Assembly (NCBI RefSeq): GCF_905201705.1
Contig: NZ_CAJKOX010000022.1
Span: 6,869 to 70,868 of the forward strand
Reading direction: 5' to 3'
DNA from: an uncultured Marvinbryantia sp.
GTDB lineage: Bacteria > Bacillota > Clostridia > Lachnospirales > Lachnospiraceae
DNA length: 64,000 nucleotides
In this document: positions 55,078-64,000 of the stretch, piece by piece
Position numbering within the stretch: position 1 is the stretch's first letter
How the letters are laid out: each line of letters starts with the position of its first letter
Notes under the pieces: generated by a model
The model's database searches: none
The model's input: only the letters and a program-made list of their open reading frames with translations
Told to the model about the DNA's origin: nothing
Translations under genes and position numbers: made by a program

Positions 55078-56223
55078 TTACATATCTTTTATAATATTTT
55101 CAATGCTAATTCTAAATTCGCCTATTTTCTCTGACATAATTTTTAATGACCAATTCTGCGCTTCTTTCAACTCATCTTCACAACTTAGCAAATTCAACGT
55201 TTTTATGACCGCATCCTCAGTACTTAGATATCTAAGATCAACAAGATAATTGTATTCTAAGCTACCATATAGTCCTTCAAACTTTTTACTATATGCAACA
55301 GGGATGGTCAAAACACTCGAAGAGAAAGCGGCTATAGTTGCGTGCATTCTTGGACCGATAAAGGCATCCATGCCAGAGATATAGCTTTTTGCTTCAATAG
55401 GATCATTAAAAGCTGGAGCGACTATTACATCTTTACATATTTTTGCAAGATTATCACATGCTCTGCAATCATTTTCTGCTGCATTTGGATTGTTTTTGTC
55501 TATTACGTGAGGAACTAAATGCACAATATAGTTTTGTTCTAATAACTTTTTTACTGTTTTGATGCAATATTCTTGATAGTTTGCTTTTAATTTAATACTC
55601 GCTGAATGAACATTATCCCATAACGTAGAACTAACATTAAATCCTATATTCTTCTTTTTCCCAAAATCCAATTTTCTATATGGGAGTAAGAAGGCTAGAT
55701 CAGTATACGCCTTAACCTTATTACTTCCTATTTTTTTATTTACTTCGACCGCAGAATCGTCATCTCTAGAAAAAACATAATCTGCCTTTTTAATTATGTG
55801 ATACGCCCATTTTTTTAAAGAATAAGAGTTGTATGGACCATATGTTTGCGGCAATAAAATAAAGGTACTGCTAGAGATAGCTGCGAGTTCTTTATTTAAA
55901 TCCGTTCGAGCATTCCAACCTTTTCCATATATATCAGAGAAACCATCGCCATACGTAATATCGAATATATAATCACAAGAATTAAAAATATTGTATAGTT
56001 TAACTTGGGAATTAGGCTTTTTTAAACTAGTAGTTACCAAAAAGAATTTGTGCCGAGAAAATCTTTTTCTAATATGATCAAGATTGCAATCTCCATATGC
56101 AAAAACATAATATTCTATGTTCGATTCATACGTTTCATCCATTAAACTCAGGAAAGAATACACTAATGCCTGGCAACCCATATTTGATCCATCAACATCA
56201 AACCCTAATAATGCAATTTTCAT
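55078..56223 (-). CDS. Polysaccharide pyruvyl transferase family protein
   Basis: This 381-residue enzyme belongs to the CsaB/WcaK family that transfers pyruvate from PEP to a sugar, forming a ketal. Visible family elements are the N-terminal IALLGFDVDGSNMGCQALVYS, DYVFSRDDDSAVEV, and the C-terminal FIGPRMHATIAAFSSSVLTIPVAYSKKFEG. Length is typical. The stop lies before the 526-bp gap. It overlaps the polymerase gene by four bases. It would add negative charge to the surface polymer. Confidence 0.85.
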   Translation of the reverse strand: MKIALLGFDVDGSNMGCQALVYSFLSLMDETYESNIEYYVFAYGDCNLDHIRKRFSRHKFFLVTTSLKKPNSQVKLYNIFNSCDYIFDITYGDGFSDIYGKGWNARTDLNKELAAISSSTFILLPQTYGPYNSYSLKKWAYHIIKKADYVFSRDDDSAVEVNKKIGSNKVKAYTDLAFLLPYRKLDFGKKKNIGFNVSSTLWDNVHSASIKLKANYQEYCIKTVKKLLEQNYIVHLVPHVIDKNNPNAAENDCRACDNLAKICKDVIVAPAFNDPIEAKSYISGMDAFIGPRMHATIAAFSSSVLTIPVAYSKKFEGLYGSLEYNYLVDLRYLSTEDAVIKTLNLLSCEDELKEAQNWSLKIMSEKIGEFRISIENIIKDM

Positions 56224-57527
56224 AAGCCCTCCTGGTTGATTACCTTTGTCAATCTGTTATACGCAATAAATAAGGCTATTAATATGTAAAATAGGAATTC
56301 CTCCGACCCAATACTATTTGCTAAAAAGTAAAATAAGTAGGTTACAATAATTGAACACATTACACCATTAAAACCTAATGCTTTTTCTTCATTTAAGCGT
56401 ATTTTTCTATTTTTCCAGCTATTTAACAAAGTAAGAATATATGCAATATAGTGAGCAGCAACAGTAATAACACCATAATGAAACAGTAAAAACAGACTTT
56501 GTACTTCAATAGATGTTTTTGTTGATGTCCATGTCCAACCATCAGTCACGACATCCTGAGAATATGAAAACTGAACATCATATCCATTTCCAAATAGCCA
56601 TTTTCCATTCATTGATTCAATAACCCAGCTATATAAGTCTATGCGCTGTCCCTGGGCTATTAGATTATCATTTCCAAATGACGCAGATATCAGACTCGAA
56701 TAAGTCGGATCAAATACAGCAGCCAACATCAAAATAAAGTTCATTACAGCAGTTCTCGCCACGTCACTGAATATGCAAGCAGAACCTATTATCATTATCA
56801 ATATTAGAGAAACTAAGCTTATGGTTTTTAATGTCTTCTTAGCCCCGCAGAAGAATAAAAGTAAAACCTGCGATAATAGACAACACAAAATACTTGATCT
56901 CGATAGAGTAAAAATAGCATTAATCCATAACATTGTATATATTATTATGAGTTTATGTTTTTTCTTACTTTCATTATTTACTTGGAGCAGATACATACAA
57001 AGGCATAAGCAAAACATGATATAGATTCCATATGTGATGGCTTGCCCTGTAAAAGATATTATTCTTAGTAAGCCAAAACGTAAAGCATTATAATTTAAAG
57101 TACTGCCAGAAGTATTCAATAATGAAAAGATATTAAAATGTGTGACTTCTTCTATTATACCGAATATACATAAAACACCAGATGCATTAACCACATTTTC
57201 GATAACATAATAAAAATCTTCTTTTGTTTGTATTAAAACGGTCAAATAATAGAAGGGCAGGACTATTTTTAACACATAATGCAACGCTTCCATAGAGCCA
57301 TTTATTACCATAGAAAGAGTTTGGCACAAACAGGCAAGCAAGTATATCATAAATAATCTATCTTTTTTGAATATAAGTATACGTTCTTTATAGATTGCAA
57401 ATATAACACACGAAATTAATATTGCTACTATATTTGTCGCGTTAATACCAAATAAAGTAAAGTAGTATGGTATCAACGGATATATTACAACAATAAACCA
57501 AAGTATATTTTTTCTACTGATTCTCAT
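56220..57527 (-). CDS. O-antigen polymerase-like membrane protein (Wzy candidate)
   Basis: This 435-residue membrane protein has about ten to twelve hydrophobic segments. It has a long loop between segments (about 275-335, with GNDNLIAQGQRIDLYSWVIE and WLFGNGYDVQFSY) as in Wzy/ligase proteins, where G-x-G-x and R residues handle the lipid-linked repeat. Such proteins polymerise repeat units outside the membrane. No primary motif proves the role; it rests on topology and cluster context. It overlaps the pyruvyl transferase and lies four bases downstream of the WbsX-like gene. Confidence 0.78.
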   Translation of the reverse strand: MRISRKNILWFIVVIYPLIPYYFTLFGINATNIVAILISCVIFAIYKERILIFKKDRLFMIYLLACLCQTLSMVINGSMEALHYVLKIVLPFYYLTVLIQTKEDFYYVIENVVNASGVLCIFGIIEEVTHFNIFSLLNTSGSTLNYNALRFGLLRIISFTGQAITYGIYIMFCLCLCMYLLQVNNESKKKHKLIIIYTMLWINAIFTLSRSSILCCLLSQVLLLFFCGAKKTLKTISLVSLILIMIIGSACIFSDVARTAVMNFILMLAAVFDPTYSSLISASFGNDNLIAQGQRIDLYSWVIESMNGKWLFGNGYDVQFSYSQDVVTDGWTWTSTKTSIEVQSLFLLFHYGVITVAAHYIAYILTLLNSWKNRKIRLNEEKALGFNGVMCSIIVTYLFYFLANSIGSEEFLFYILIALFIAYNRLTKVINQEGL

Positions 57528-57531
57528 TTTT

Positions 57532-58680
57532 TCACCATGGAAATTCGTTATTTTTGTCTAAAGCGTTTTTGATTGCTTCAAGGTAGCCATAGCCATTTTC
57601 TTCATCTGGTTCTAAATATCCGCCTTCAGCCCACTCATTCCACGCATACATAAAAATCATATCTTTATGATATACATCCCTTGCACGCCTAATTTGCGTT
57701 GATAGATTATCTTCAAATATTTCTGGTGAACCACCTGTATATACTTGACCACGAGTACCTTTTCTAGGCGTGTTGTCCCAAGCAACAAAGGCGCCAGGAA
57801 TATTTTTTTCAGATGAAGGTTTTCTAACCAATATTTTGTCCCAGGCTGCCTGGTAATCCGTTAAAACTAAATTGTCTTTCTTTTCTAATTTACGTGCAGG
57901 ATCAAAGCCAAAGATATTTTCAAATTTTGAGTAAGCCCACGCTTTTACTTGCCTCAAGAATTTCCAAAAAGTAGTTTGCTTAATTCCCGAAGATGTGTTT
58001 AAATCATACCAAGCATAACTAGGTTCAAATTCAATATTAAAATCGAATCTGCTGTCATCCTTATCGGGAATCAAATCAAACGTTAAATTCTGGTACGCAA
58101 AAGACAGTCCATCCAAGCCGGATTCAATTGCTAATTGGTTCCAATAATCCAGCATATCATTCAAGCAGTTTATTACTTCTGCTCTGTATATAATAAAAAG
58201 TGGTTTTCCATGTATACAAATGTATCTTTCATCTTTAAAAAAGGGAAGTAAATAATCAAAGTGCTCCTTCCACTCTTTTCTTCCACCATAAGATTGTGGA
58301 ATAAGTACTTTTTTTTCATTTACCCAAGCTTTCGTCCAGGGCTCATTCGCCCAGCTTATACAGAAAGGCATATCAATCTGCCTATTATTAAGCATTTGTT
58401 CCATTGGTTTTTCTAGCAACAATTTTCCATTAAACCAATAATGGTAATAGCAAAAACCATAGACCCCATGTTTCTTCGCAATATCAGCCTGCCATATTTT
58501 CACATTATCGTCTAATAAATCATAATAATTATCATTCAGTGGTACTTTTGGCTGCTTATGGCCATCAAATAGAGGTTTTGCTTTTTTTACATTAACCCAC
58601 TCAGTGAATCCATCCCCCCACCATTCATCATTTTCTGGAATGTTATGAAATTGTGGTAAATAGAATGCAATAATTTTCAT
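57532..58680 (-). CDS. WbsX-like glycosyl transferase/GH99-like protein
   Basis: This 382-residue protein is of the Glyco_tran_WbsX family. The N-terminus is highly typical: IIAFYLPQFHNIPENDEWWG, then GDGFTEWVNVKKAKPLFDGH. Further marks are YGFCYYHYWFNGKLLLEKP, CISWANEPWTKAW and the C-terminal MFMYAWNEWAEGGYLEPDE. Such proteins occur in surface polysaccharide clusters and have a GH99-like TIM-barrel fold; whether they transfer or hydrolyse sugars is not settled. Co-transcribed with the Wzy-like and GT4 genes. Confidence 0.88.
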   Translation of the reverse strand: MKIIAFYLPQFHNIPENDEWWGDGFTEWVNVKKAKPLFDGHKQPKVPLNDNYYDLLDDNVKIWQADIAKKHGVYGFCYYHYWFNGKLLLEKPMEQMLNNRQIDMPFCISWANEPWTKAWVNEKKVLIPQSYGGRKEWKEHFDYLLPFFKDERYICIHGKPLFIIYRAEVINCLNDMLDYWNQLAIESGLDGLSFAYQNLTFDLIPDKDDSRFDFNIEFEPSYAWYDLNTSSGIKQTTFWKFLRQVKAWAYSKFENIFGFDPARKLEKKDNLVLTDYQAAWDKILVRKPSSEKNIPGAFVAWDNTPRKGTRGQVYTGGSPEIFEDNLSTQIRRARDVYHKDMIFMYAWNEWAEGGYLEPDEENGYGYLEAIKNALDKNNEFPW

Positions 58681-58692
58681 TGTAGACCTCCT

Positions 58693-59784
58693 CTAAACGC
58701 CATAAACATCATTAATAACTTTAACAACAGAACTAATATCATATGTTTTTGCGACTATTTTATTAAGTTCTCTTCTCTTTTTGCAATCGTAGCTCTTATT
58801 TCTGACAATTTTATTTGCCCAATCTTTTGCAGACATGTTTAACGAAACAAAACTAACACATTTTGTAATATCAATTTTATTAGTGACTGTATCCGAGACA
58901 AAACATGGAAGTCCAGCAGCCTGAGCTTCTAGCACAACAGTAGGAAATCCTTCAAATAAGGATGGAAAGATGAAACAATCTGATAGAACTAATTTATTAT
59001 ATACGTCATCTACTATACCAAATAATGTAACAGCTTTTTGAAGCTCCAATTCCTTTATCTTTCTTTCAATTCTATCACGATACTCACCATCACCAACTAG
59101 TATTAAGTGAGAATTTTGATTTAATTTGTATATTTCATAGAATACATCTAATAAGAACAGTTGATTTTTTACTTTTGAAAAACTTCCAACATGTGCATAT
59201 ACTATCTTATCGTCTAAAGAATACTTCCTTTTTAGATCATTTTGTTTATTAAGAGAGTATTCATATTTTTTACAATCAACGGGAAGAGGGATGATTTCGA
59301 CATTTTTATTAGTTCCATACAGCCAAATAGCAGCCTCCTCACCACAAGATAATTTACTATTAGCTATAAGACGAAGCGGTACTCGAAATATTCTTGATAG
59401 AACAACAAGTAAACCTCCTCTATAATCCATTGTGTTATGAGAATGCACAACCAGTTTTCTTGCTCCAGCTATTTTGCAAACTAATAAATCACAAAATGCG
59501 AGGAAAGAATTCTCGGTATGATAATGAATCACATCATAGTCGTTTTTCTTAACAATACGATACAAATCAAAAAGGTGTTCTTTTAATGATTCTGACCTTT
59601 CCTTTATATGAAATACCTTACTTTCACCAGCATTGATTTCTTTTTCATAATAACCTTCTCTTTCACCGCTGACAACAAAATCAAAATTCAATGTTTTCTT
59701 ATCAATATTTCTATATATGTTCATGACCATTGTTTCGGCACCACCGACATCTAAAGCACCTAAAATTTGAAGTATCTTTTTCAT
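58693..59784 (-). CDS. Glycosyltransferase family 4 protein
   Basis: This is a 363-residue retaining GT-B enzyme. The N-terminal domain has ILQILGALDVGGAETMVMNI and VIHYHTENSFLAF, the linker GAEE-like region CGEEAAIWLYG, and the C-terminal donor domain HVGSFSKVKNQLFLLD and DCFIFPSLFEGFPTVVLEAQ with the E-x7-E motif. The start is chosen because GGAGGAG lies eight bases upstream; a five-residue longer reading would begin inside that site. It adds one sugar to the repeat unit; donor unknown. Confidence 0.9.
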   Translation of the reverse strand: MKKILQILGALDVGGAETMVMNIYRNIDKKTLNFDFVVSGEREGYYEKEINAGESKVFHIKERSESLKEHLFDLYRIVKKNDYDVIHYHTENSFLAFCDLLVCKIAGARKLVVHSHNTMDYRGGLLVVLSRIFRVPLRLIANSKLSCGEEAAIWLYGTNKNVEIIPLPVDCKKYEYSLNKQNDLKRKYSLDDKIVYAHVGSFSKVKNQLFLLDVFYEIYKLNQNSHLILVGDGEYRDRIERKIKELELQKAVTLFGIVDDVYNKLVLSDCFIFPSLFEGFPTVVLEAQAAGLPCFVSDTVTNKIDITKCVSFVSLNMSAKDWANKIVRNKSYDCKKRRELNKIVAKTYDISSVVKVINDVYGV

Positions 59785-59805
59785 TAATCTCCTCCTCAAT
59801 TTTAA

Positions 59806-60309
59806 TCAGCGCTGAAATCTATCCTTTATCTTTTTTGCTGGTACTCCGCCATAAACACAATCTGACTCAACATCTTTTGTAACAACGCTACCTGCTGCGA
59901 TTATTGCCCCAGAATGAATATGTACTCCCTTTAGAATTGTAACATTACATCCAATCCAAACATCATCATCAATAACAACATCCTGATCGCAATCGGCAGG
60001 TTTATCTTCATCTTTGATAGAGTTAATCGTACGGCCACATATATTCGTAGGATGATCACCCGTAATAATTGTTACGCCAGGGCCAAAAATCACATCATTT
60101 CCTATCGCTATTTTAGCTCGAGTTGTCCAGAATAGCGCCCGTGGACCTACTTCAACACGATTACCAAAGGATATATTACAGAGTGGCTTCAACTCACAAT
60201 ACCTGCCTATTTTTACATTATTGCCACAGGACTTAACCCCACCCCGTATCCCTGGTTCGATAAATAGCTTATTAAATAATCTTGATATAAAATCGATTAC
60301 TCTATACAT
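59806..60309 (-). CDS. Hexapeptide-repeat acetyltransferase
   Basis: This 167-residue enzyme has a left-handed beta-helix with many hexapeptide turns (NVKIGRYCELKPLCNISFG, AIGNDVIFGPGVTIITGDHP, VVIDDDVWIGCNVTILKGVH). [20 protein letters not shown] is the usual C-terminal signature and the catalytic His is in GDHPTN. The start MYRVIDFISRLF has GGGAG nine bases upstream and lies five bases after the upstream GT4 stop. It likely O- or N-acetylates a sugar of the repeat unit. Confidence 0.87.
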   Translation of the reverse strand: MYRVIDFISRLFNKLFIEPGIRGGVKSCGNNVKIGRYCELKPLCNISFGNRVEVGPRALFWTTRAKIAIGNDVIFGPGVTIITGDHPTNICGRTINSIKDEDKPADCDQDVVIDDDVWIGCNVTILKGVHIHSGAIIAAGSVVTKDVESDCVYGGVPAKKIKDRFQR

Positions 60310-60313
60310 AGTT

Positions 60314-61381
60314 TCATACTCCCGTACTATATTTTTTGTATATCTCTTCAATCTTTTCAATATGCCTATTTTGAGAATATTTTTCTTTAATGATCTTTGC
60401 ACTGCAATCTATCATTTTGTTTCTTAACTCATCATTTTCTAGAATTAAACAAATTGAGCGAGCAAATCCATTAATATCACCAGGCTGAAATAAAAACCCG
60501 TTTTCTTCATTCTTTACAAGCTTGGGAACTCCACCAACATTTGATGAAACTATTGGAAGCCCGTATCCCATAGCATCTAATATAGACATAGGCATTCCTT
60601 CACTGTATGAAGGTAGAAAAAATACATCTGCTTCGGAAAGTAATTTACTCTTTTCTTCACCGGTTACCCATCCTGGAAAATCTATATTGTCTTTTTCAAT
60701 CATGGGTGTTATTTTTTTCAGCTTTTCGATTTCACCAACACCTGCTAATACAAACTTAACATCCGGGATCTTCTCAACAACTATCTTTATAACATTCGGG
60801 ATATCGAAGCATCCTTTTTTTTCTGTTATAAATCCAAGAAATAGAACAATATTCTTATTACTTTTTGACTTTCTTTTTATGATTTCATCTTCCTTTAGTA
60901 TGCCATAGTTTTCTACAACGCTAATCGGTGAACTTGTTATTTTAGAAAGTTCTTCTCTAGCTGATTCTGATAATGCAATGATTGCAGCACAACGATTGTA
61001 TGTACTCCTAATAATTGCTTGTTTTCGTTCGCTCGCTTCAAAATAAAACTCGTCGTAATAAGAACCGTGAATATGATTAACAACAGGTTTATTAAACCAG
61101 CTTCCAATTATAATAAATGGCATTTTTCTATAAAAACTTCCACCAAAAGAAGAGTGGATATGAACAATTTCAGGATGCCAGAATAAAAGAAGCCAGCTGT
61201 AAGATAGATAGGCTTTTAGTGCTTTCAGCAGCTTTGAGAGCCTATTGCCATCACAATATGTCTCGATATATTTAATGTCATAATCCTTTTCTAATTGGCT
61301 TCCTCTATAGCCGGTTACAACAGATGTGATACCACCTTTTGCACTGAAACTAGGAACAACCATACATATCTTCTTTTTCAT
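60314..61381 (-). CDS. Glycosyltransferase family 4 protein
   Basis: This 355-residue GT-B enzyme begins ICMVVPSFSAKGGITSVVTG and has HSSFGGSFYRKM, VNHIHGSYYDEFYFE, the donor domain VLFLGFITEKKGCFDIPNV, LAGVGEIEKLKKI and ADVFFLPSYSEGMPMSILDA (E-x7-E) with GLPIVSSNVGGVPKLVKN. It overlaps the WecG/TagA gene by four bases (ATGA). It should act on an early lipid-linked intermediate; sugar specificity is unknown. Confidence 0.9.
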   Translation of the reverse strand: MKKKICMVVPSFSAKGGITSVVTGYRGSQLEKDYDIKYIETYCDGNRLSKLLKALKAYLSYSWLLLFWHPEIVHIHSSFGGSFYRKMPFIIIGSWFNKPVVNHIHGSYYDEFYFEASERKQAIIRSTYNRCAAIIALSESAREELSKITSSPISVVENYGILKEDEIIKRKSKSNKNIVLFLGFITEKKGCFDIPNVIKIVVEKIPDVKFVLAGVGEIEKLKKITPMIEKDNIDFPGWVTGEEKSKLLSEADVFFLPSYSEGMPMSILDAMGYGLPIVSSNVGGVPKLVKNEENGFLFQPGDINGFARSICLILENDELRNKMIDCSAKIIKEKYSQNRHIEKIEEIYKKYSTGV

Positions 61382-62133
61382 CGGCTTCGTTTCCTTTTAT
61401 CTTGTGATAAGTACCATAGGAATTTTGTATTGGTCACAAAGTATCTCTTAAATAATCTTTTTGGTTCTTTTGAAAATCTATAAAACCATTCAAGACCATG
61501 GTTTTGCAACCATTGAGGAGCTCTTGGAATGACGCCTGATATGACATTAAAAGCTCCACCAACTGCGATCCATACCGCTTTAGTCTTATTAGAAAGCTTA
61601 TTACAGAAGATTTCTTGTCTTGGAGCTCCCAAAGCGACCCAAACAAAATCTGCACCAGAATCATTAATTCTTTGTATCAATTCATCTTCTTCTTTTTCAG
61701 ATAACGGTCTAAACACTGAAGGTTCTGCACCAGCAATATTTAATTCAGGAAAAAGCTCTTTGGCTTTATCTAAAAATGCATTCAGATTATTCTGTGTAGT
61801 ACCATAGAAATAGTGTCTATATTCTGTATTCGCAGTTTTTCGTAATACCTCTTCTAAAAAATCTGGCCCCGTAACTCTACCCATCCTGGAGTAGCCTCTT
61901 TTTTTGCCAACTACAGACAACGGCATTCCATCCGGGAGTGTTAAAAAAGAATTGTTTTGAATCGTCTTATAACTTTCATCTTCATGGGCTGTTACGGTTG
62001 TATGCACATTGGCAGCACAAATATAATTACCTCTTGCTTTATCAAAATTATCAAATAAATAAGATAGTGCTGATTTGAAATTCACAACCGATATTCCCAC
62101 TCCAATAATATCTACTCTTTGTACCTCATTCAT
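61378..62133 (-). CDS. WecG/TagA/CpsF family glycosyltransferase
   Basis: This 251-residue GT26 enzyme transfers ManNAc/ManNAcA-type or related sugars to an undecaprenyl-linked GlcNAc. Motifs are in order: VDIIGVGISVVNF, ICAANVHTTVTAHED, FLTLPDGMPLSVVGKKRG, RVTGPDF, VWVALGAPRQEIF, VGGAFNVISGVIPRAP and GLEWFYRFSKEPKRLFKRY. The start MNEVQRVDII is the first ATG; a TTG eleven codons earlier overlaps the WecB stop and cannot be excluded. It lies next to a UDP-sugar epimerase gene whose product may feed it. Confidence 0.9.
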   Translation of the reverse strand: MNEVQRVDIIGVGISVVNFKSALSYLFDNFDKARGNYICAANVHTTVTAHEDESYKTIQNNSFLTLPDGMPLSVVGKKRGYSRMGRVTGPDFLEEVLRKTANTEYRHYFYGTTQNNLNAFLDKAKELFPELNIAGAEPSVFRPLSEKEEDELIQRINDSGADFVWVALGAPRQEIFCNKLSNKTKAVWIAVGGAFNVISGVIPRAPQWLQNHGLEWFYRFSKEPKRLFKRYFVTNTKFLWYLSQDKRKRSR

Positions 62134-62147
62134 ACCAAACCACAACC

Positions 62148-63320
62148 TCAATATTTTCTCCAAACCATCTTATTGACCACACCTGTATAAGACTGAATGA
62201 TCTTTACTACTTTATCGCTAACATTTTCATCAATGTAATTCGGAACAGGAATGCCATTATCTCCGTTCTTGTTCATTTCAACTGCCACGTCTACTGCTTG
62301 TAACAGTCCCTTCTCATCAATACCACTCAAGATAAAGCACCCCTTATCCAGAGCTTCTGGTCTCTCTGTACTAGTTCTGATACATACAGCCGAGAAAGCG
62401 TGGCCAACAGATGTGAAGAAGCTACTCTCTTCTGGCAATGTTCCACTATCACTTACCACACAGAAAGCATTCATCTGTAAACAGTTATAATCGTGGAATC
62501 CTAATGGCTCGTGCTGAATTACTCTCTTATGCAGCTTAAATCCACTGCTCTCCAATTTCTTTCTGCTTCTTGGATGGCATGAATAAAGGATTGGCATATC
62601 GTACTTTTCAGCCATCTTATTAATTGCATTGAAAAGAGAAGTGAAGTTCTTATCTGTATCAATGTTTTCTTCTCTATGTGCAGAAAGTAGTATGTATTTA
62701 CCTTTTTCAAGCCCCAATTTCTGATGAATATCAGAAGCCTCAATCTCTGACAGATTCTGATGAAGAACCTCAGCCATTGGAGAACCGGTTACATACGTTC
62801 TCTCCTTTGGTAAACCTGTATCTGCGAGGTAACGTCTGGCATGCTCGGAATAAGCCATATTCACATCACTGATAATGTCAACGATTCTTCTGTTTGTTTC
62901 CTCTGGCAAGCATTCATCCTTACATCTGTTTCCTGCTTCCATATGGAAGATTGGAATATGAAGTCGCTTTGCTCCAATAACAGATAAGCAACTATTAGTA
63001 TCGCCAAGCACCAATACAGCATCCGGTTTTATCTGAACCATCAGTTTATAGGATTCGGAAATGATATTTCCCATGGTCTCACCGAGGTCAGCGCCAACCG
63101 CATTCATATACACTTCCGGATCTTCTAGTTTCAGATCCTTGAAGAATACACCATTCAGATTGTAATCATAGTTCTGGCCTGTGTGGGCAAGAATTACATC
63201 AAAATATCTTCTTGTTTTATTGATAACAACTGCAAGTCTGATAATCTCTGGTCTAGTTCCTACAATGATCAGAAGTTTGAGCTTACCGTTTTCTTTCCAT
63301 TTGATATTCTCGTAACTCAT
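62148..63320 (-). CDS. Non-hydrolysing UDP-N-acetylglucosamine 2-epimerase (WecB/CapG-like)
   Basis: This 390-residue enzyme interconverts UDP-GlcNAc and UDP-ManNAc or, as CapG, epimerises the 2-position in UDP-L-FucNAc synthesis. Motifs are VGTRPEIIRLAVVINK, DAVLVLGDTNSC, FHMEAGNRCKDECLPEETNR, LLSAHREENIDTD and CVVSDSGTLPEESSFF. Because the gene before it encodes a CapF-like protein, the CapG role in L-FucNAc synthesis is the better guess. A CapE gene would be expected just outside the window. The start has a GGAGGTATAGAT-type site. Confidence 0.9.
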   Translation of the reverse strand: MSYENIKWKENGKLKLLIIVGTRPEIIRLAVVINKTRRYFDVILAHTGQNYDYNLNGVFFKDLKLEDPEVYMNAVGADLGETMGNIISESYKLMVQIKPDAVLVLGDTNSCLSVIGAKRLHIPIFHMEAGNRCKDECLPEETNRRIVDIISDVNMAYSEHARRYLADTGLPKERTYVTGSPMAEVLHQNLSEIEASDIHQKLGLEKGKYILLSAHREENIDTDKNFTSLFNAINKMAEKYDMPILYSCHPRSRKKLESSGFKLHKRVIQHEPLGFHDYNCLQMNAFCVVSDSGTLPEESSFFTSVGHAFSAVCIRTSTERPEALDKGCFILSGIDEKGLLQAVDVAVEMNKNGDNGIPVPNYIDENVSDKVVKIIQSYTGVVNKMVWRKY

Positions 63321-63322
63321 AT

Positions 63323-64000
63323 CTATACCTCCTCGAAAAATGTATCAGGATGAGCGGGATTGAATATCTCGTTGCATGTCATCACTGTTACAAGGTTTTC
63401 TGTTTCAGATAGATTGATGATGTTATGCGTCCAGCCAGGAATCATGTGAACAGCCTGAATATTGTCGCCACTCACTTCAAATTCTACAGTCTCGCCAGTA
63501 TTGATGTTTCTTTCCTGAATCAAGCCATGACCGGAGACAACGATAAAAAGCTCCCACTTGGAATTGTGCCAGTGTTGCCCTTTTGTAATACCCGGCTTAC
63601 TGATGTTAATTGATACCTGTCCACAATCTTCTGTATGAAGTAGTTCTGTAAAGGATCCCCTGTTATCTACATTCATCTTTAGTGAATAAGCAAACTTCTC
63701 CTTAGGCAGATAAGTAAGATAGAGAGAACAGAGTTTCTTTGCAAAAGAGCCTTCAGGCATCTTAGGCATCATTAATGTAGATGGTTCGTTTTTAAACTGT
63801 TCAAGAAGGTCAACAATCTCACCAAGTGTTACCTTGTGCGTAGGACCACAGAAGCAGAATCTTCCTTCCTCAGTCTCGACTACATCAACGCCATCAAACT
63901 CACAGTGAGTTTCTTTTCCTTCGAGAAGGTCGTACATACCTTCTACTACTACAATGTATTTATGGTTAATACCCCTTACAGCCAGTAAGGAATTACCCAT
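63323..64000 (-). CDS. CapF-like bifunctional NAD-epimerase/cupin, truncated at right window edge
   Basis: About 225 residues of the C-terminal two-thirds are visible. The front part (EGMYDLLEGKETHCEFDGVD, THKVTLGEIVDLLEQFKN) is the tail of the NAD-dependent epimerase domain. PEGSFAKKLCSLYLTYLPKE and MNVDNRGSFTELLHT lead into a cupin domain with the metal-binding pattern KGQHWHNSKWELFIVVSGHG and MIPGWTHNIINL. CapF of about 370 residues makes UDP-N-acetyl-L-talosamine in UDP-L-FucNAc synthesis. The frame reaches the window edge. The Met codon at 64000 is within the protein body by family comparison, so the real start is outside. The WecB-like gene follows three bases downstream. Confidence 0.85.
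   Translation of the reverse strand: MGNSLLAVRGINHKYIVVVEGMYDLLEGKETHCEFDGVDVVETEEGRFCFCGPTHKVTLGEIVDLLEQFKNEPSTLMMPKMPEGSFAKKLCSLYLTYLPKEKFAYSLKMNVDNRGSFTELLHTEDCGQVSINISKPGITKGQHWHNSKWELFIVVSGHGLIQERNINTGETVEFEVSGDNIQAVHMIPGWTHNIINLSETENLVTVMTCNEIFNPAHPDTFFEEV

Overview
The window looks like a chromosomal segment of a Gram-positive, anaerobic gut Firmicute, most likely a Lachnospiraceae (Clostridia) relative. This is inferred from strong AGGAGG-type ribosome binding sites, a YtrA-type GntR/ABC operon, AgrC/LytTR and OmpR two-component pairs, secreted GH3 glycosidases, Rpn/PD-(D/E)XK transposase-like genes and tandem large serine recombinases. No rRNA or tRNA gene was seen, so species cannot be given.

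Layout. 1-9.3 kb is ordinary core metabolism and transport: a truncated SsuC/TauC-type permease, D-lactate dehydrogenase, an amidohydrolase, the TrkA/TrkH potassium uptake pair, a GntR-controlled ABC exporter with a striking double-palindrome operator, and a MATE exporter. 9.3-20.2 kb holds three GH3 glycosidases (one membrane-anchored with permuted domain order, two secreted tandem paralogs), bracketed by two near-identical Rpn-family genes in direct orientation. 20.2-30.5 kb holds a LytTR/GHKL regulatory pair, an HtrA protease, a four-gene Gld-type ABC system (ATPase, permease, GldG, DUF4340) and a divergent OmpR/HK pair.

From about 30.5 kb the window becomes accessory. Two overlapping large serine recombinases are followed by a vWA/membrane-protein operon whose vWA gene is broken by a one-base shift in a homopolymer. 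Then comes a visibly AT-rich block (about 38.6-45.3 kb) with two tandem paralogs of unknown function and a three-gene operon that matches the Detocs anti-phage architecture: a large sensor with a C-terminal kinase-type ATPase (DtcA), a stand-alone receiver (DtcB), and a receiver fused to a nucleoside phosphorylase domain (DtcC). Upstream of it lies an IS66 element cut by an IS21 element. From 49.7 kb to the right edge runs an AT-rich exopolysaccharide/capsule cluster. Its genes suggest a UDP-L-FucNAc route (CapF-like, WecB/CapG-like), an initiating-type WecG/TagA transferase, two GT4 transferases, a WbsX-like protein, Wzy- and Wzx-like membrane proteins, a pyruvyl transferase, two acetyltransferases, and an unusual MenD-like ThDP enzyme paired with an SDR.

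The most interesting item is the Detocs locus with its two uncharacterised downstream paralogs. Detocs itself is a described system; its co-location with the paralog pair, and the pair itself, may be new.
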